Shown here piece by piece: positions 1 to 7,040 of a stretch of 8,930 nt of DNA (the first letter of the stretch is position 1; each line of letters starts with the position of its first letter). Source of the stretch: Porticoccaceae bacterium (GTDB taxonomy: Bacteria; Pseudomonadota; Gammaproteobacteria; Pseudomonadales; Porticoccaceae); assembly GCA_023255165.1 (NCBI GenBank), contig JALRJD010000358.1, positions 1 to 8,930 of the forward strand, given 5' to 3'. A program made the position numbers and the translations under genes. The notes beneath the pieces were generated by a model. That model was not told where the DNA came from. It made no database searches and worked only from the letters and a program-made list of their open reading frames with translations.

Positions 1-2
1 GC

Positions 3-698
3 TCAACCGCGCCGAACCACCTGATAATTACGCCCAATATATTTCAGCGGCACACTCAGCATATGCACCAAACGTGAAAACGGAAACAGAACAAAAATAA
101 CCATGCCCAACAGAATATGCAGTTTATAAATCCAATGCACCGGCGCAATACTGACCACAGCAGTTTGGGGATCGAAACTGACAATATTCTGAGCCCAACT
201 CATAAGTTTAAGCATCTCCTCACCATCAAGGTGCCCCGCCGAAACAAAGATCGAGCCAAGCCCCAACAGCAGCTGCAAACAGAGCACCAACAGGATAACA
301 ATATCCATCGACGTACTCGTCGCCCTGACACGCGGATTGGTCAACCGGCGTTTGATAAGAATAACCATGCCATACAAACAGACAAGGCCAAACAAACCAC
401 CAGCACCCATAGCAACCAACTGCTTGGTCGGCGCCGAGACACCCAACGCGTGCCACACCCCGGAGGGAGTTAACAACCCAACAAAGTGACCAAGAAAAAT
501 TGCCAAAATACCAATATGAAAAGCAATACTGCCCTTGCGCAACTGTTTGCTCTCAAGCATTTGGCTAGAGCCGGTTTTCCAGCTGTACTGCTCGCGATCG
601 TAACGAATCACCGAGCCGACAAACATCACCGTCACCGCCATATACGGCAGCACCGCAAACAATAAATAATTTAACCCACCGACATCGCTATTCACCAT
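3..698 (-). CDS. narI: Respiratory nitrate reductase gamma subunit, cytochrome b diheme membrane anchor
   Basis: Integral membrane subunit that oxidises quinol on the periplasmic side and passes electrons through two b hemes to NarH. About five hydrophobic helices are visible. Heme-ligand histidines fit the family: HIGIL and GHFVG (H61 and H71 from this start), KLHILLG (H194) and RLVHMLS (H212). Other family hallmarks are RYDREQY, SSQML, the KRRL.NPRVRAT loop, HLDGEEM.KL and LFPFSRLVH. The frame opens at a GTG at 743 that overlaps the narJ stop (GTGA) and would give 246 aa. I prefer the ATG at 698: it has GGAG (707-710) eight bases upstream and gives 231 aa, near the roughly 225 aa usual for the family, with little extra before the first helix. 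The TGA stop is at 3-5, so the gene is complete. It is the last gene of the visible operon. Identity is certain; the start is likely but not proven. Confidence 0.97.
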   Translation of the reverse strand: MVNSDVGGLNYLLFAVLPYMAVTVMFVGSVIRYDREQYSWKTGSSQMLESKQLRKGSIAFHIGILAIFLGHFVGLLTPSGVWHALGVSAPTKQLVAMGAGGLFGLVCLYGMVILIKRRLTNPRVRATSTSMDIVILLVLCLQLLLGLGSIFVSAGHLDGEEMLKLMSWAQNIVSFDPQTAVVSIAPVHWIYKLHILLGMVIFVLFPFSRLVHMLSVPLKYIGRNYQVVRRG

Positions 699-739
699 AT
701 TGGTTACTCCGTTAACTACATGACTGACTGCTGCTTCGC

Positions 740-1465
740 TCACAACCGCGCCCCCGGGGTTTCAAAATCGACCCAGTGAAGTGGAATATCGAGATCCCTG
801 CGTTGCCCTGCCGCCGGTTTACGCTGCGCGCCAGCGCAGCTTTTATCCAGGGAGTCAGAACCAAAAGTGACCTCCTCTTCCTGCCACTCTTTATCAATGG
901 CCTGCTTGCTGTCATCGCGCTTTTCGTCGGCAATGCGATGACGAATTTCATCGCGGTCCACCTGGCTGTCGGCCATATCAAGTAACAGTTCAAATAAAAC
1001 CGCGTAATCACTGCCGCGCTTTTCCAGACGGCATTGCAACAACGCCAGAATATGCTCCACATCCAGCAGCCAACTCACTGCGTTATCGCGCCCCTGGGTG
1101 GAGAGAAATTCCAAAAACAGCGGCAGGTAATCGGGCAATTCATGCTGGCTGATTTCGAGACCAGCACGACGATACTGATCCACCAGATCAACCATCGCCT
1201 GACCACGATCCCGGGACTCGCCATGAACATGTTCAAACAGCCACAGCGCCAATGAACGGCCGCGTTCAAACAGGCCATCGTATTCACTCTGGTAATCCAT
1301 CAATTCAGTATTGATGCGGCGATCGATAAACGTTAACAGCCGCTGACCCAGAGTCGGATCAATATCGGACGCATCGATCAGTGCTTCAATCTCCGCTCTT
1401 TCCTCGCGCAAGCTGTGCTCGGGATAGTCGAGTAACAAGGCAAGCAATTTCAGTATTTGCATCAT
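740..1465 (-). CDS. narJ: Nitrate reductase molybdenum cofactor assembly chaperone (delta subunit)
   Basis: System-specific chaperone of the TorD/DmsD/NarJ family. It binds apo-NarG in the cytoplasm, is needed for Mo-cofactor insertion and membrane attachment, and is not part of the final enzyme. Recognised by LLDYP near the N-terminus, LFERGR at about 65-70, LFEHVHGESRDRGQAMVDL at about 76-94 and ELPDYLPLFLEFL at about 109-121, followed by an acidic IADE.RDD stretch. Length is 241 aa; the family is usually about 230-240. The protein begins Met-Met. The first ATG (1465) overlaps the narH stop as TAATG, with GAGGAA (1468-1473) only a few bases away. The second ATG (1462) is better spaced from that ribosome site and lines up with enterobacterial NarJ, so it may be the true start. 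The gene ends with TGA at 740-742. Confidence 0.98.
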   Translation of the reverse strand: MMQILKLLALLLDYPEHSLREERAEIEALIDASDIDPTLGQRLLTFIDRRINTELMDYQSEYDGLFERGRSLALWLFEHVHGESRDRGQAMVDLVDQYRRAGLEISQHELPDYLPLFLEFLSTQGRDNAVSWLLDVEHILALLQCRLEKRGSDYAVLFELLLDMADSQVDRDEIRHRIADEKRDDSKQAIDKEWQEEEVTFGSDSLDKSCAGAQRKPAAGQRRDLDIPLHWVDFETPGARL

Positions 1466-3000
1466 TATTCCTCGCCGCCAGAGACCGCAATAATGTTGCG
1501 ATTGGTTGCTTTTTTACCGCCAAACATATTCACGCCACTATTGCCTTCACTGCAGCCATTGCCAAAACTGAATCCACAACTGCTCTTCATGCTGTAGGCA
1601 TTTTCCGCATAGGCTCGGTGGCTGGTGGGAATCACAAAACGATCTTCGTAGTTGGCGATTGCCATATAGCGATACATCTCCTCGACCTGCTCCTCCGTTA
1701 ACCCAACCCGCTGCAGCACGTCCAGATCGACCTGCTTGTCGACCTGCTGCGAGCGTTTAAATGAGCGCATTGCCAGCATCCGTTCCAGGGCGTTAATCAC
1801 TGGTACCTGGTCGCCAGCGCTAAGCAGGTTGGCCAGATATTGCATCGGGATGCGCAGTGAACGCAGATCGGGAATCACGCCATCGACGCCAATATGGCCT
1901 TTTTGCGCAGCGCTCTGGATTGGTGACAGAGGTGGCACATACCAGACCATCGGCATGGTGCGGTACTCTGGATGCAACGGCAGCGCGACTTGCCATTCCA
2001 CTGCCATTTTGTAAACCGGTGACTCGCGGGCGGCATCAATCCAGGTTTGCGGAATCCCCTCCGCCAATGCCGCGGCCTGAACTTCCGAGTCATTGGGATC
2101 GAGAAAAATACCCAGTTGCGCATCGTAGAGATCACGTTCATTGGCAACACTGGCAGCGGCTTCAATACGATCCGCGTCATAGAGCAATACCCCCAGATAG
2201 CGAATTCGGCCAACACAGGTTTCTGAACAGACAGTCGGCTGACCCGCCTCAATCCGCGGATAACAAAAAGTGCATTTTTCCGACTTTCCCGACTGCCAGT
2301 TGTAATAGATTTTTTTGTAGGGACAGCCTGAGACACACATACGCCACCCGCGGCACTTGTCCTGATCAATCAGCACAATGCCATCCTCTTCACGCTTGTA
2401 AATGGCTCCCGATGGGCAGCTGGCAACACAGCTCGGGTTGACACAATGCTCACAGAGGCGCGGCAGATACATCATAAAAGTCTGCTCGAACTCACCGTAG
2501 ATCTGTTTCTGGGCAATCTCATTAAAGTTGCTATCTGCGCTGCGTTTTTCAAATTCGCTGCCGAGAATCTCCTCCCAGTTCGGCCCCGAATGTATTTTCT
2601 CCATGCGCTTGCCAGTAATCAGCGAATGCGGTCGGGCAACCGGCTGGTGCTTGCTCTCCGGGGCGTTGTGTAAATGTTCATAGTCAAAATCGAATGGCTC
2701 GTAATAGTCATCGATCTGCGGCAGATCCGGGTTGCCAAAGATATTAGCCAATATTTTTAATTTACCGCCCTGCGCAGGTTCGAGCTTGCCATTTTTACGC
2801 ACCCAGCCGCCCTTCCACTTTTTCTGGTTTTCCCACTCATTGGGAAACCCGACACCGGGCTTGGTCTCGACATTGTTAAACCAGGCGTACTCGACACCAT
2901 CGCGGCTGGTCCAGACATTTTTACAGGTAATTGAGCAGGTGTGGCAGCCGATACATTTATCCAGATTGAGAACCATGCCGATCTGTGCGCGTACTTTCAT
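1465..3000 (-). CDS. narH: Respiratory nitrate reductase beta subunit, iron-sulfur electron transfer protein
   Basis: Cytoplasmic electron-transfer subunit holding three [4Fe-4S] clusters and one [3Fe-4S] cluster between NarI and NarG. The 511 aa length is one short of the enterobacterial protein. Cysteine groups are seen at C16/C19/C22/C26 (CIGCHTCSITC), C183/C186/C191/C195, C216/C222/C226, C243/C246 and C258/C262. In the third group a Trp (W219 in CRGWRMC) replaces one cluster-ligand Cys, the known feature that makes that cluster 3Fe in NarH. VGRIRYLGVLLYDADRI and the NarH-specific C-terminal region (YRYMAIANYEDRFVIPTSHR) are present. The ATG at 3000 overlaps the narG stop as ATGA and has a strong AAGGAG (3008-3013) seven bases upstream, so it can both couple to narG and initiate on its own. 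No defects are seen. Confidence 0.99.
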   Translation of the reverse strand: MKVRAQIGMVLNLDKCIGCHTCSITCKNVWTSRDGVEYAWFNNVETKPGVGFPNEWENQKKWKGGWVRKNGKLEPAQGGKLKILANIFGNPDLPQIDDYYEPFDFDYEHLHNAPESKHQPVARPHSLITGKRMEKIHSGPNWEEILGSEFEKRSADSNFNEIAQKQIYGEFEQTFMMYLPRLCEHCVNPSCVASCPSGAIYKREEDGIVLIDQDKCRGWRMCVSGCPYKKIYYNWQSGKSEKCTFCYPRIEAGQPTVCSETCVGRIRYLGVLLYDADRIEAAASVANERDLYDAQLGIFLDPNDSEVQAAALAEGIPQTWIDAARESPVYKMAVEWQVALPLHPEYRTMPMVWYVPPLSPIQSAAQKGHIGVDGVIPDLRSLRIPMQYLANLLSAGDQVPVINALERMLAMRSFKRSQQVDKQVDLDVLQRVGLTEEQVEEMYRYMAIANYEDRFVIPTSHRAYAENAYSMKSSCGFSFGNGCSEGNSGVNMFGGKKATNRNIIAVSGGEE

Positions 3001-6000
3001 TTTGCAACTCCTTGTGCCTGCGGTTGTTCGTCGAGCCAGTCCACCTGATTCATCTTGCGTAGAATGACAAATTCGTCGCGGTTGCAGCCCACCGTCCCGT
3101 AGTAATTAAAGCCGTAGGATTGCTGCGCATATCCGCCAATCATATGGGTTGGTTTCATCACCGCCCGAGTCACCGAGTTGTGAATGCCGCCGCGGGTTTT
3201 GGTCGTCTCCGCACCCGGCACATTCACCACTCGCTCCTGTGCGTGATACATCATGGTCATGCCCTCGGGCACGCGCTGCGAGACCACCGCGCGGGCGGCG
3301 ATGGCGCCATTGACGTTAAAGGCTTCAATCCAGTCGTTGTCGGCAATCCCGGCCTTGGCAGCATCCACCTCACTGATCCAGATAATCGGCCCGCCACGAG
3401 AGAGTGTCAGCATCAGCAGGTTGTCTGAATAGGTTGAGTGAATACCCCACTTCTGATGTGGTGTAATCCAATTGAGTATCAGCTCGGTGTTGCCATTGGG
3501 TTTTTTACCCAACAACGGTTCAATGGTTTTCAGATTAATTGGCGGTTTATACAGACACTGGGTTTCGCCAAAATCACGCATCCACTCATGATCCTGATAG
3601 AACTGCTGACGACCGGTTAATGTGCGCCAGGGAATCAACTCATGGACATTGGTGTAGCCCGCGTTATAGGAGACATGCTCATCCTCCAGACCGGACCAGG
3701 TCGGCGAGCTGATAATTTTTCGCGGCTGCGCCAACAGATCGTGAAAACGAATTTTTTCATCCTGTTTGGGGCGCGCCAGATGACTGTGATCGCGCCCGGT
3801 AAACTCGCCCAACGCCTGCCATGCTTTCACTGCTACTTGGCCATTGGTTTCCGGTGCCAAACTCAGAATCACCTCGGCAGCATCAATAGCGGTTTCAATT
3901 TTAGCTCGACCTTTGTGTACGCCCTCTTCTCCATGGAGATGATTTAGCCGGCCGAGGAAAGCTACTTCGTCGTCTGTATTCCAGCTAATACCCTTGCCAC
4001 CATTGCCCAGTTTTTCCAGCATCGGGCCCAGCGAGGTAAAGCGCTTGTAGGTATTGGGATAGTCACGCTCAACCAACACCATATTGGGCGCGGTCTTGCC
4101 CGGCAGCAGCTCACACTCACCTTTCCACCAGGCTTTTACCCCATCCGGCTGCGCCAATTCGGCCGGCGTATCGTGCTGTAAAGGCACAGTGACCAGATCT
4201 TTTTCAACACCCAGATGGCCGACTGTTAGCTCACTAAAGCGTTTGGCGATAGTCTTGAAAATATCCCAGTCGGAGCGCGATTCCCAAACCGGGTCAATGG
4301 CTTTGGAAAGCGGGTGAATAAACGGATGCATATCCGAAGTGTTCATATCATCCTTTTCGTACCAGGTCGCCGTCGGCAGCACGATATCGGAGTAGAGACA
4401 GGTGGTGGACATACGAAAATCCAGTGTCACTAGCAGATCGATTTTGCCCTCCGGCGCCTGATCATGCCAAACCACATCCTCAGGTTTTTTGTCACCGCTC
4501 TCACCGAGATCTTTATTCATCAAACCATGTTTGGTGCCAAGCAGATGGCGCAGCATATATTCGTGGCCCTTACCGGAAGAACCGAGCAAATTGGAGCGCC
4601 AGATAAACATATTGCGCGGGAAATTCTGCGGATTGTCCGGATCTTCGCAGGCAAATTTCAATTCTCCACTCTGTAACTGCGAAACGGCATAGTCTTTGGC
4701 ATCCATTCCTGCAGCCTCAGCCTCTTTCACTAGCTGTAACGGATTGGTATTTAACTGCGGCGCGGATGGCAGCCAGCCCATGCGTTCAGCCCTGGTGTTG
4801 TAGTCAAGGATCGACGCGCGCCACTTGGTCGCGTCGGCCAGAGGCGATACCACTTCGCTCATCTCAAGTTTTTCATAGCGCCACTGATCAGAATGGTTAT
4901 AGAAAAACGAGGTGCCGTTCATCTGCCGCGGCGGACGCTGCCAATCCAGGCCAAAGGCCAGCGGTAGCCAGCCACATTGGGGACGCAGTTTTTCCTGGCC
5001 CACATAATGGGCCCAACCACCGCCGGACTGACCGATGCAACCACACATCATCAGCAGGTTAATCACCCCACGGTAGTTCATATCCATGTTGTACCAGTGG
5101 TTCATGGCAGCGCCGATAATAATCATGCTGCGACCACGGGTTTTGTTGGCGTTATCGGCAAATTCAGCGGCAATTTTAATCACCTGCGCGCGCGGCACAC
5201 CGGTAATTTTTTCCTGCCAGGCCGGGGTGTAAGGCATGTCGTCATCAAAGCTTTTTGCACTATTGGTACAACCCAGCCCATTGTCGACACCATAATTGGC
5301 CAGGGTCAGGTCAAAAACCGTTGCCACCAGCACAGTGCTGCCATCTGCCAGCGCAACCCGTTTGGCCGGCACCTTGCGCTGCTGAATGGCACTGTGATCG
5401 GTGTGCTGAAAGTAGTCGTGGTCATGTTTCTGCCCCCCAAAATAAGGGAAGGCGACATCGACAATTTCGTCCGCGGCATGTTTTAGTGTCAGGTGCAACT
5501 CGAGCTCTTTGCCACTGCCGCCGTCGCGCTGTTCAGTGTTCCACTTGCCCTTCTCACCCCAACGATAGCCAATTGAACCGGTTGGCGAGACCAGCTCATC
5601 GCCGCCATCCACCTGCGCCAGGGCGATGGTTTTCCACTCCGGATTATTCGCCTGGCCGAGGTTATCGAGCAGATCCGAGGCGCGTAAAAAGCGCCCCTGT
5701 TGCAGACCAGCATCACATTCCTCGAGGCGCACCAGGTACGGAAAATCAGTGGTTCGACGAACATAGTCGGTAAAATAGGGGCTTGGATTTTCGACGTGAA
5801 ACTGTTTCAGAATGACATGGCCCATGGCCATTGCCAGCGCCGAGTCGGTGCCCTGCTTGGGTGCGATCCATTCATCGGTTAACTTGGCGACTTCTGAATA
5901 GTCCGGCGTTACCGAAACGGTTTTGGTTCCTTTATATCGAACCTCGGTAAAAAAGTGCGCATCGGGAGTTCGTGTCTGCGGCACATTGGAACCCCAGGCG

Positions 6001-6752
6001 ATAATGTATCCGGAGTTATACCAGTCCGCGGATTCAGGCACATCGGTCTGCTCGCCCCAGGTCTGCGGTGATGCGGGAGGCAGGTCGCAGTACCAGTCGT
6101 AAAAACTCAGGCAGTTGCCTCCAATCAGTGACAGGTAACGCGAGCCCGCGGCATAGGAGACCATCGACATCGCCGGAATCGGTGAGAAACCGCTGATGCG
6201 ATCCGGGCCAAAGGTTTTTGCCGTGTAGATATTGGCCGCTGCGATCATCTCATTGACCTCATCCCAACTGGAACGAATCAGCCCACCGAGTCCACGTTTG
6301 GTTTTGTAAGCCGCGGTTTTGGCCGGATCTGTCACGATTGACTGCCACGCCAACACCGGGTCGCTGTATTGTTCACGGGCCTCGCGCCAAAGACCCAACA
6401 ACGCCTTGCGCACCTTCGGGTATTTCAACCGATTGGCACTGTAGATATACCAGGAATAACTGGCACCGCGCGGACAGCCTCGCGGTTCATGGTTGGGCAG
6501 ATCTGGTCTGGTGCGCGGATAATCAGTCTGCTGGGTCTCCCAGGTGACGAGACCGTCTTTGACATAAATTTTCCAACTGCAGGAACCTGTGCAGTTGACG
6601 CCATGGGTTGAACGCACCACCTTGTCATGCTGCCAGCGGCGGCGATAGCCCTGCTCCCAATCGCGATTTTCGTTTGTGGTGACTCCGTGCTCCCCGGAAA
6701 AATTCTGTTTTTTAATCTCGAAAAATCGCAATTTATCTAAAAGCTGACTCAT
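2997..6752 (-). CDS. narG: Respiratory nitrate reductase alpha subunit, Mo-bisMGD catalytic subunit
   Basis: Catalytic subunit reducing nitrate to nitrite at a molybdenum bis-MGD centre on the cytoplasmic side. The 1251 aa length compares with about 1247 in enterobacteria. The FS0 cluster ligands are H50, C54, C58 and C93 (STHGVNCTGSC; EPRGCPRG), the His-plus-three-Cys set typical of NarG. The Mo ligand is Asp223 in FYDWYCDLPPASPQTWGEQ. The main molybdopterin oxidoreductase domain is followed by a C-terminal molydopterin-binding domain from about residue 1098 (HQKWGIHSTYSDNLL) to about 1215. YRRRWQHDK near residue 36 resembles the vestigial twin-arginine remnant of NarG; there is no hydrophobic signal segment, so the enzyme should face the cytoplasm. 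The ATG at 6752 is supported by alignment of the N-terminus (MSQLLDKLRFF) with known NarG and by AAGGAG (6763-6768) ten bases upstream. First gene of the narGHJI transcript; no frameshift or missing ligand seen. Confidence 0.99.
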   Translation of the reverse strand: MSQLLDKLRFFEIKKQNFSGEHGVTTNENRDWEQGYRRRWQHDKVVRSTHGVNCTGSCSWKIYVKDGLVTWETQQTDYPRTRPDLPNHEPRGCPRGASYSWYIYSANRLKYPKVRKALLGLWREAREQYSDPVLAWQSIVTDPAKTAAYKTKRGLGGLIRSSWDEVNEMIAAANIYTAKTFGPDRISGFSPIPAMSMVSYAAGSRYLSLIGGNCLSFYDWYCDLPPASPQTWGEQTDVPESADWYNSGYIIAWGSNVPQTRTPDAHFFTEVRYKGTKTVSVTPDYSEVAKLTDEWIAPKQGTDSALAMAMGHVILKQFHVENPSPYFTDYVRRTTDFPYLVRLEECDAGLQQGRFLRASDLLDNLGQANNPEWKTIALAQVDGGDELVSPTGSIGYRWGEKGKWNTEQRDGGSGKELELHLTLKHAADEIVDVAFPYFGGQKHDHDYFQHTDHSAIQQRKVPAKRVALADGSTVLVATVFDLTLANYGVDNGLGCTNSAKSFDDDMPYTPAWQEKITGVPRAQVIKIAAEFADNANKTRGRSMIIIGAAMNHWYNMDMNYRGVINLLMMCGCIGQSGGGWAHYVGQEKLRPQCGWLPLAFGLDWQRPPRQMNGTSFFYNHSDQWRYEKLEMSEVVSPLADATKWRASILDYNTRAERMGWLPSAPQLNTNPLQLVKEAEAAGMDAKDYAVSQLQSGELKFACEDPDNPQNFPRNMFIWRSNLLGSSGKGHEYMLRHLLGTKHGLMNKDLGESGDKKPEDVVWHDQAPEGKIDLLVTLDFRMSTTCLYSDIVLPTATWYEKDDMNTSDMHPFIHPLSKAIDPVWESRSDWDIFKTIAKRFSELTVGHLGVEKDLVTVPLQHDTPAELAQPDGVKAWWKGECELLPGKTAPNMVLVERDYPNTYKRFTSLGPMLEKLGNGGKGISWNTDDEVAFLGRLNHLHGEEGVHKGRAKIETAIDAAEVILSLAPETNGQVAVKAWQALGEFTGRDHSHLARPKQDEKIRFHDLLAQPRKIISSPTWSGLEDEHVSYNAGYTNVHELIPWRTLTGRQQFYQDHEWMRDFGETQCLYKPPINLKTIEPLLGKKPNGNTELILNWITPHQKWGIHSTYSDNLLMLTLSRGGPIIWISEVDAAKAGIADNDWIEAFNVNGAIAARAVVSQRVPEGMTMMYHAQERVVNVPGAETTKTRGGIHNSVTRAVMKPTHMIGGYAQQSYGFNYYGTVGCNRDEFVILRKMNQVDWLDEQPQAQGVAK

Positions 6753-6762
6753 TATTTTGCTT

Positions 6763-6768
6763 CTCCTT
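6763..6768 (-). promoter_or_regulatory. Ribosome binding site of narG
   Basis: Reads AAGGAG on the minus strand, ten bases before the ATG at 6752. It is a near-perfect Shine-Dalgarno sequence and fixes the narG start at the position expected from the protein. Confidence 0.85.
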
Positions 6769-6827
6769 GAGGGGCTTCACCACTGATTTGCAACCGACCC
6801 ACAGGTAGTTCATTACCCAGTGTCGAC

Positions 6828-6859
6828 GACTGCAACCCGAAGAAATATAAGTTGCAGTC
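6828..6859. repeat. 9-bp perfect inverted repeat bracketing the narG -10 element
   Basis: GACTGCAAC (6828-6836) and its exact reverse complement GTTGCAGTC (6851-6859) are separated by 14 bases that contain the predicted narG -10 element and start point. The arm centres are 23 bases apart, about two helical turns, as for a dimeric operator. A further TGCAACC copy lies at 6789-6795. With the predicted start near 6837, only one arm would be in the narG mRNA, so a DNA-level role is more natural than an RNA hairpin. The binding protein is unknown. Confidence 0.5.
6844..6849 (-). promoter_or_regulatory. Predicted -10 element of the narG promoter
   Basis: Reads TATATT on the minus strand (five of six bases of TATAAT). 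If it occupies -12 to -7, transcription starts near 6837 and leaves an untranslated leader of about 84 bases before narG. The FNR palindrome centre (6878.5) then falls at -41.5, the spacing of class II FNR-activated promoters, where the activator takes over the -35 role. The element was picked by eye; the agreement in spacing is the main support. Confidence 0.65.
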
Positions 6860-6871
6860 AACGCATTTCAT

Positions 6872-6885
6872 TTGATGAAGATCAA
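6872..6885. promoter_or_regulatory. FNR/Anr box, perfect consensus
   Basis: TTGAT-GAAG-ATCAA matches the FNR/Anr consensus TTGATNNNNATCAA at all ten defined positions. It lies 119 bases before narG and 155 bases before narX, so it can serve both directions. For narG it sits at -41.5 from the predicted start point, which implies anaerobic activation through an oxygen-labile [4Fe-4S] FNR-type regulator. A CRP/Dnr-family paralogue could share the same box; sequence alone does not separate FNR, Anr and Dnr. Confidence 0.88.
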
Positions 6886-6910
6886 AGGCACAAAACCGCC
6901 AGCCAGCGTC

Positions 6911-6916
6911 TACTAT
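6911..6916 (+). promoter_or_regulatory. Possible -10 element for narX
   Basis: TACTAT matches four of six bases of TATAAT. It would place a narX start near 6923, with the FNR box centre at about -44.5, slightly off the ideal -41.5. No convincing -35 element is seen, and no better -10 was found between here and the narX start. This is a weak candidate. Confidence 0.22.
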
Positions 6917-6922
6917 TAAGGC

Positions 6923-6938
6923 TATCCCTTTTTGGGTA
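6923..6938. promoter_or_regulatory. Candidate NarL/NarP 7-2-7 binding site
   Basis: Two heptamers face each other with a two-base spacer: TATCCCT (6923-6929) and, on the opposite strand, TACCCAA (6932-6938). Each differs from the NarL/NarP heptamer TACYNMT by one base. The 7-2-7 inverted arrangement is the known high-affinity geometry for NarL and NarP. It would be centred near -93.5 for narG, upstream of the FNR box, a sensible place for NarL-P activation. The same bases form an imperfect hairpin (GCTATCCC / GGGTAGC, 6921-6940), so a coincidental palindrome is possible. Confidence 0.42.
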
Positions 6939-7026
6939 GCGCGGATAAACCCTAACCCATTGTTATGCAATGAGTTTTTTAACCCGGGCCAGCTCTCAAC
7001 TGAGTGCCGGGGCAATATCGATCATT
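6939..7026 (+). other. narX upstream leader region
   Basis: No credible gene is seen. The stretch contains a short inverted repeat CATTG-TTATG-CAATG (6958-6972) and a possible leader stem CCCGG (6983-6987) with CCGGG (7007-7011), enclosing CTC/GAG pairs. The stem ends 16 bases before the narX ribosome site. No T-run follows either structure, so neither looks like a terminator. Confidence 0.3.
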
Positions 7027-7032
7027 AGAGGT
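7027..7032 (+). promoter_or_regulatory. Ribosome binding site deciding the narX TTG start
   Basis: AGAGGT lies eight bases before the TTG at 7041. An in-frame TAG at 7032-7034 excludes any upstream start, and the first in-frame ATG (7143) falls at the end of the first membrane helix. TTG 7041 is therefore the only usual start codon that keeps the first helix. Confidence 0.75.
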
Positions 7033-7040
7033 AGTCAGAT

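Noticed and set aside
1857..2441. 194-codon open frame on the plus strand opposite narH.
   Set aside because: Antisense to the NarH Fe-S region whose cysteine pattern is intact; the translation has no recognisable domain and is rich in Arg, Pro, Gln and His, typical of shadow frames.
4977..5486. 169-codon open frame on the plus strand opposite narG.
   Set aside because: It lies wholly antisense to a well-conserved part of narG, and its composition (His-, Thr- and Gln-rich) is what the reverse complement of such a gene gives.
6851..6862. GTTG-CAGT-CAAC as a second FNR box.
   Set aside because: The half-sites are four bases apart where the FNR consensus has eight between TTG and CAA; it is part of the longer inverted repeat instead.
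6921..6940. Hairpin GCTATCCC-TTTTT-GGGTAGC as an intrinsic terminator or attenuator.
   Set aside because: The T-run is in the loop rather than after the stem, and there is a bulge. It is better explained as a NarL-type palindrome or chance.
6752..7015. 87-codon open frame on the minus strand ending in TAATG at the narG start, which could look like a small leader gene.
   Set aside because: It runs through the FNR box, the -10 element and the predicted narG start point, so most of it would not be in the narG mRNA. Its product resembles no family I recognise, and no good ribosome site was noted.
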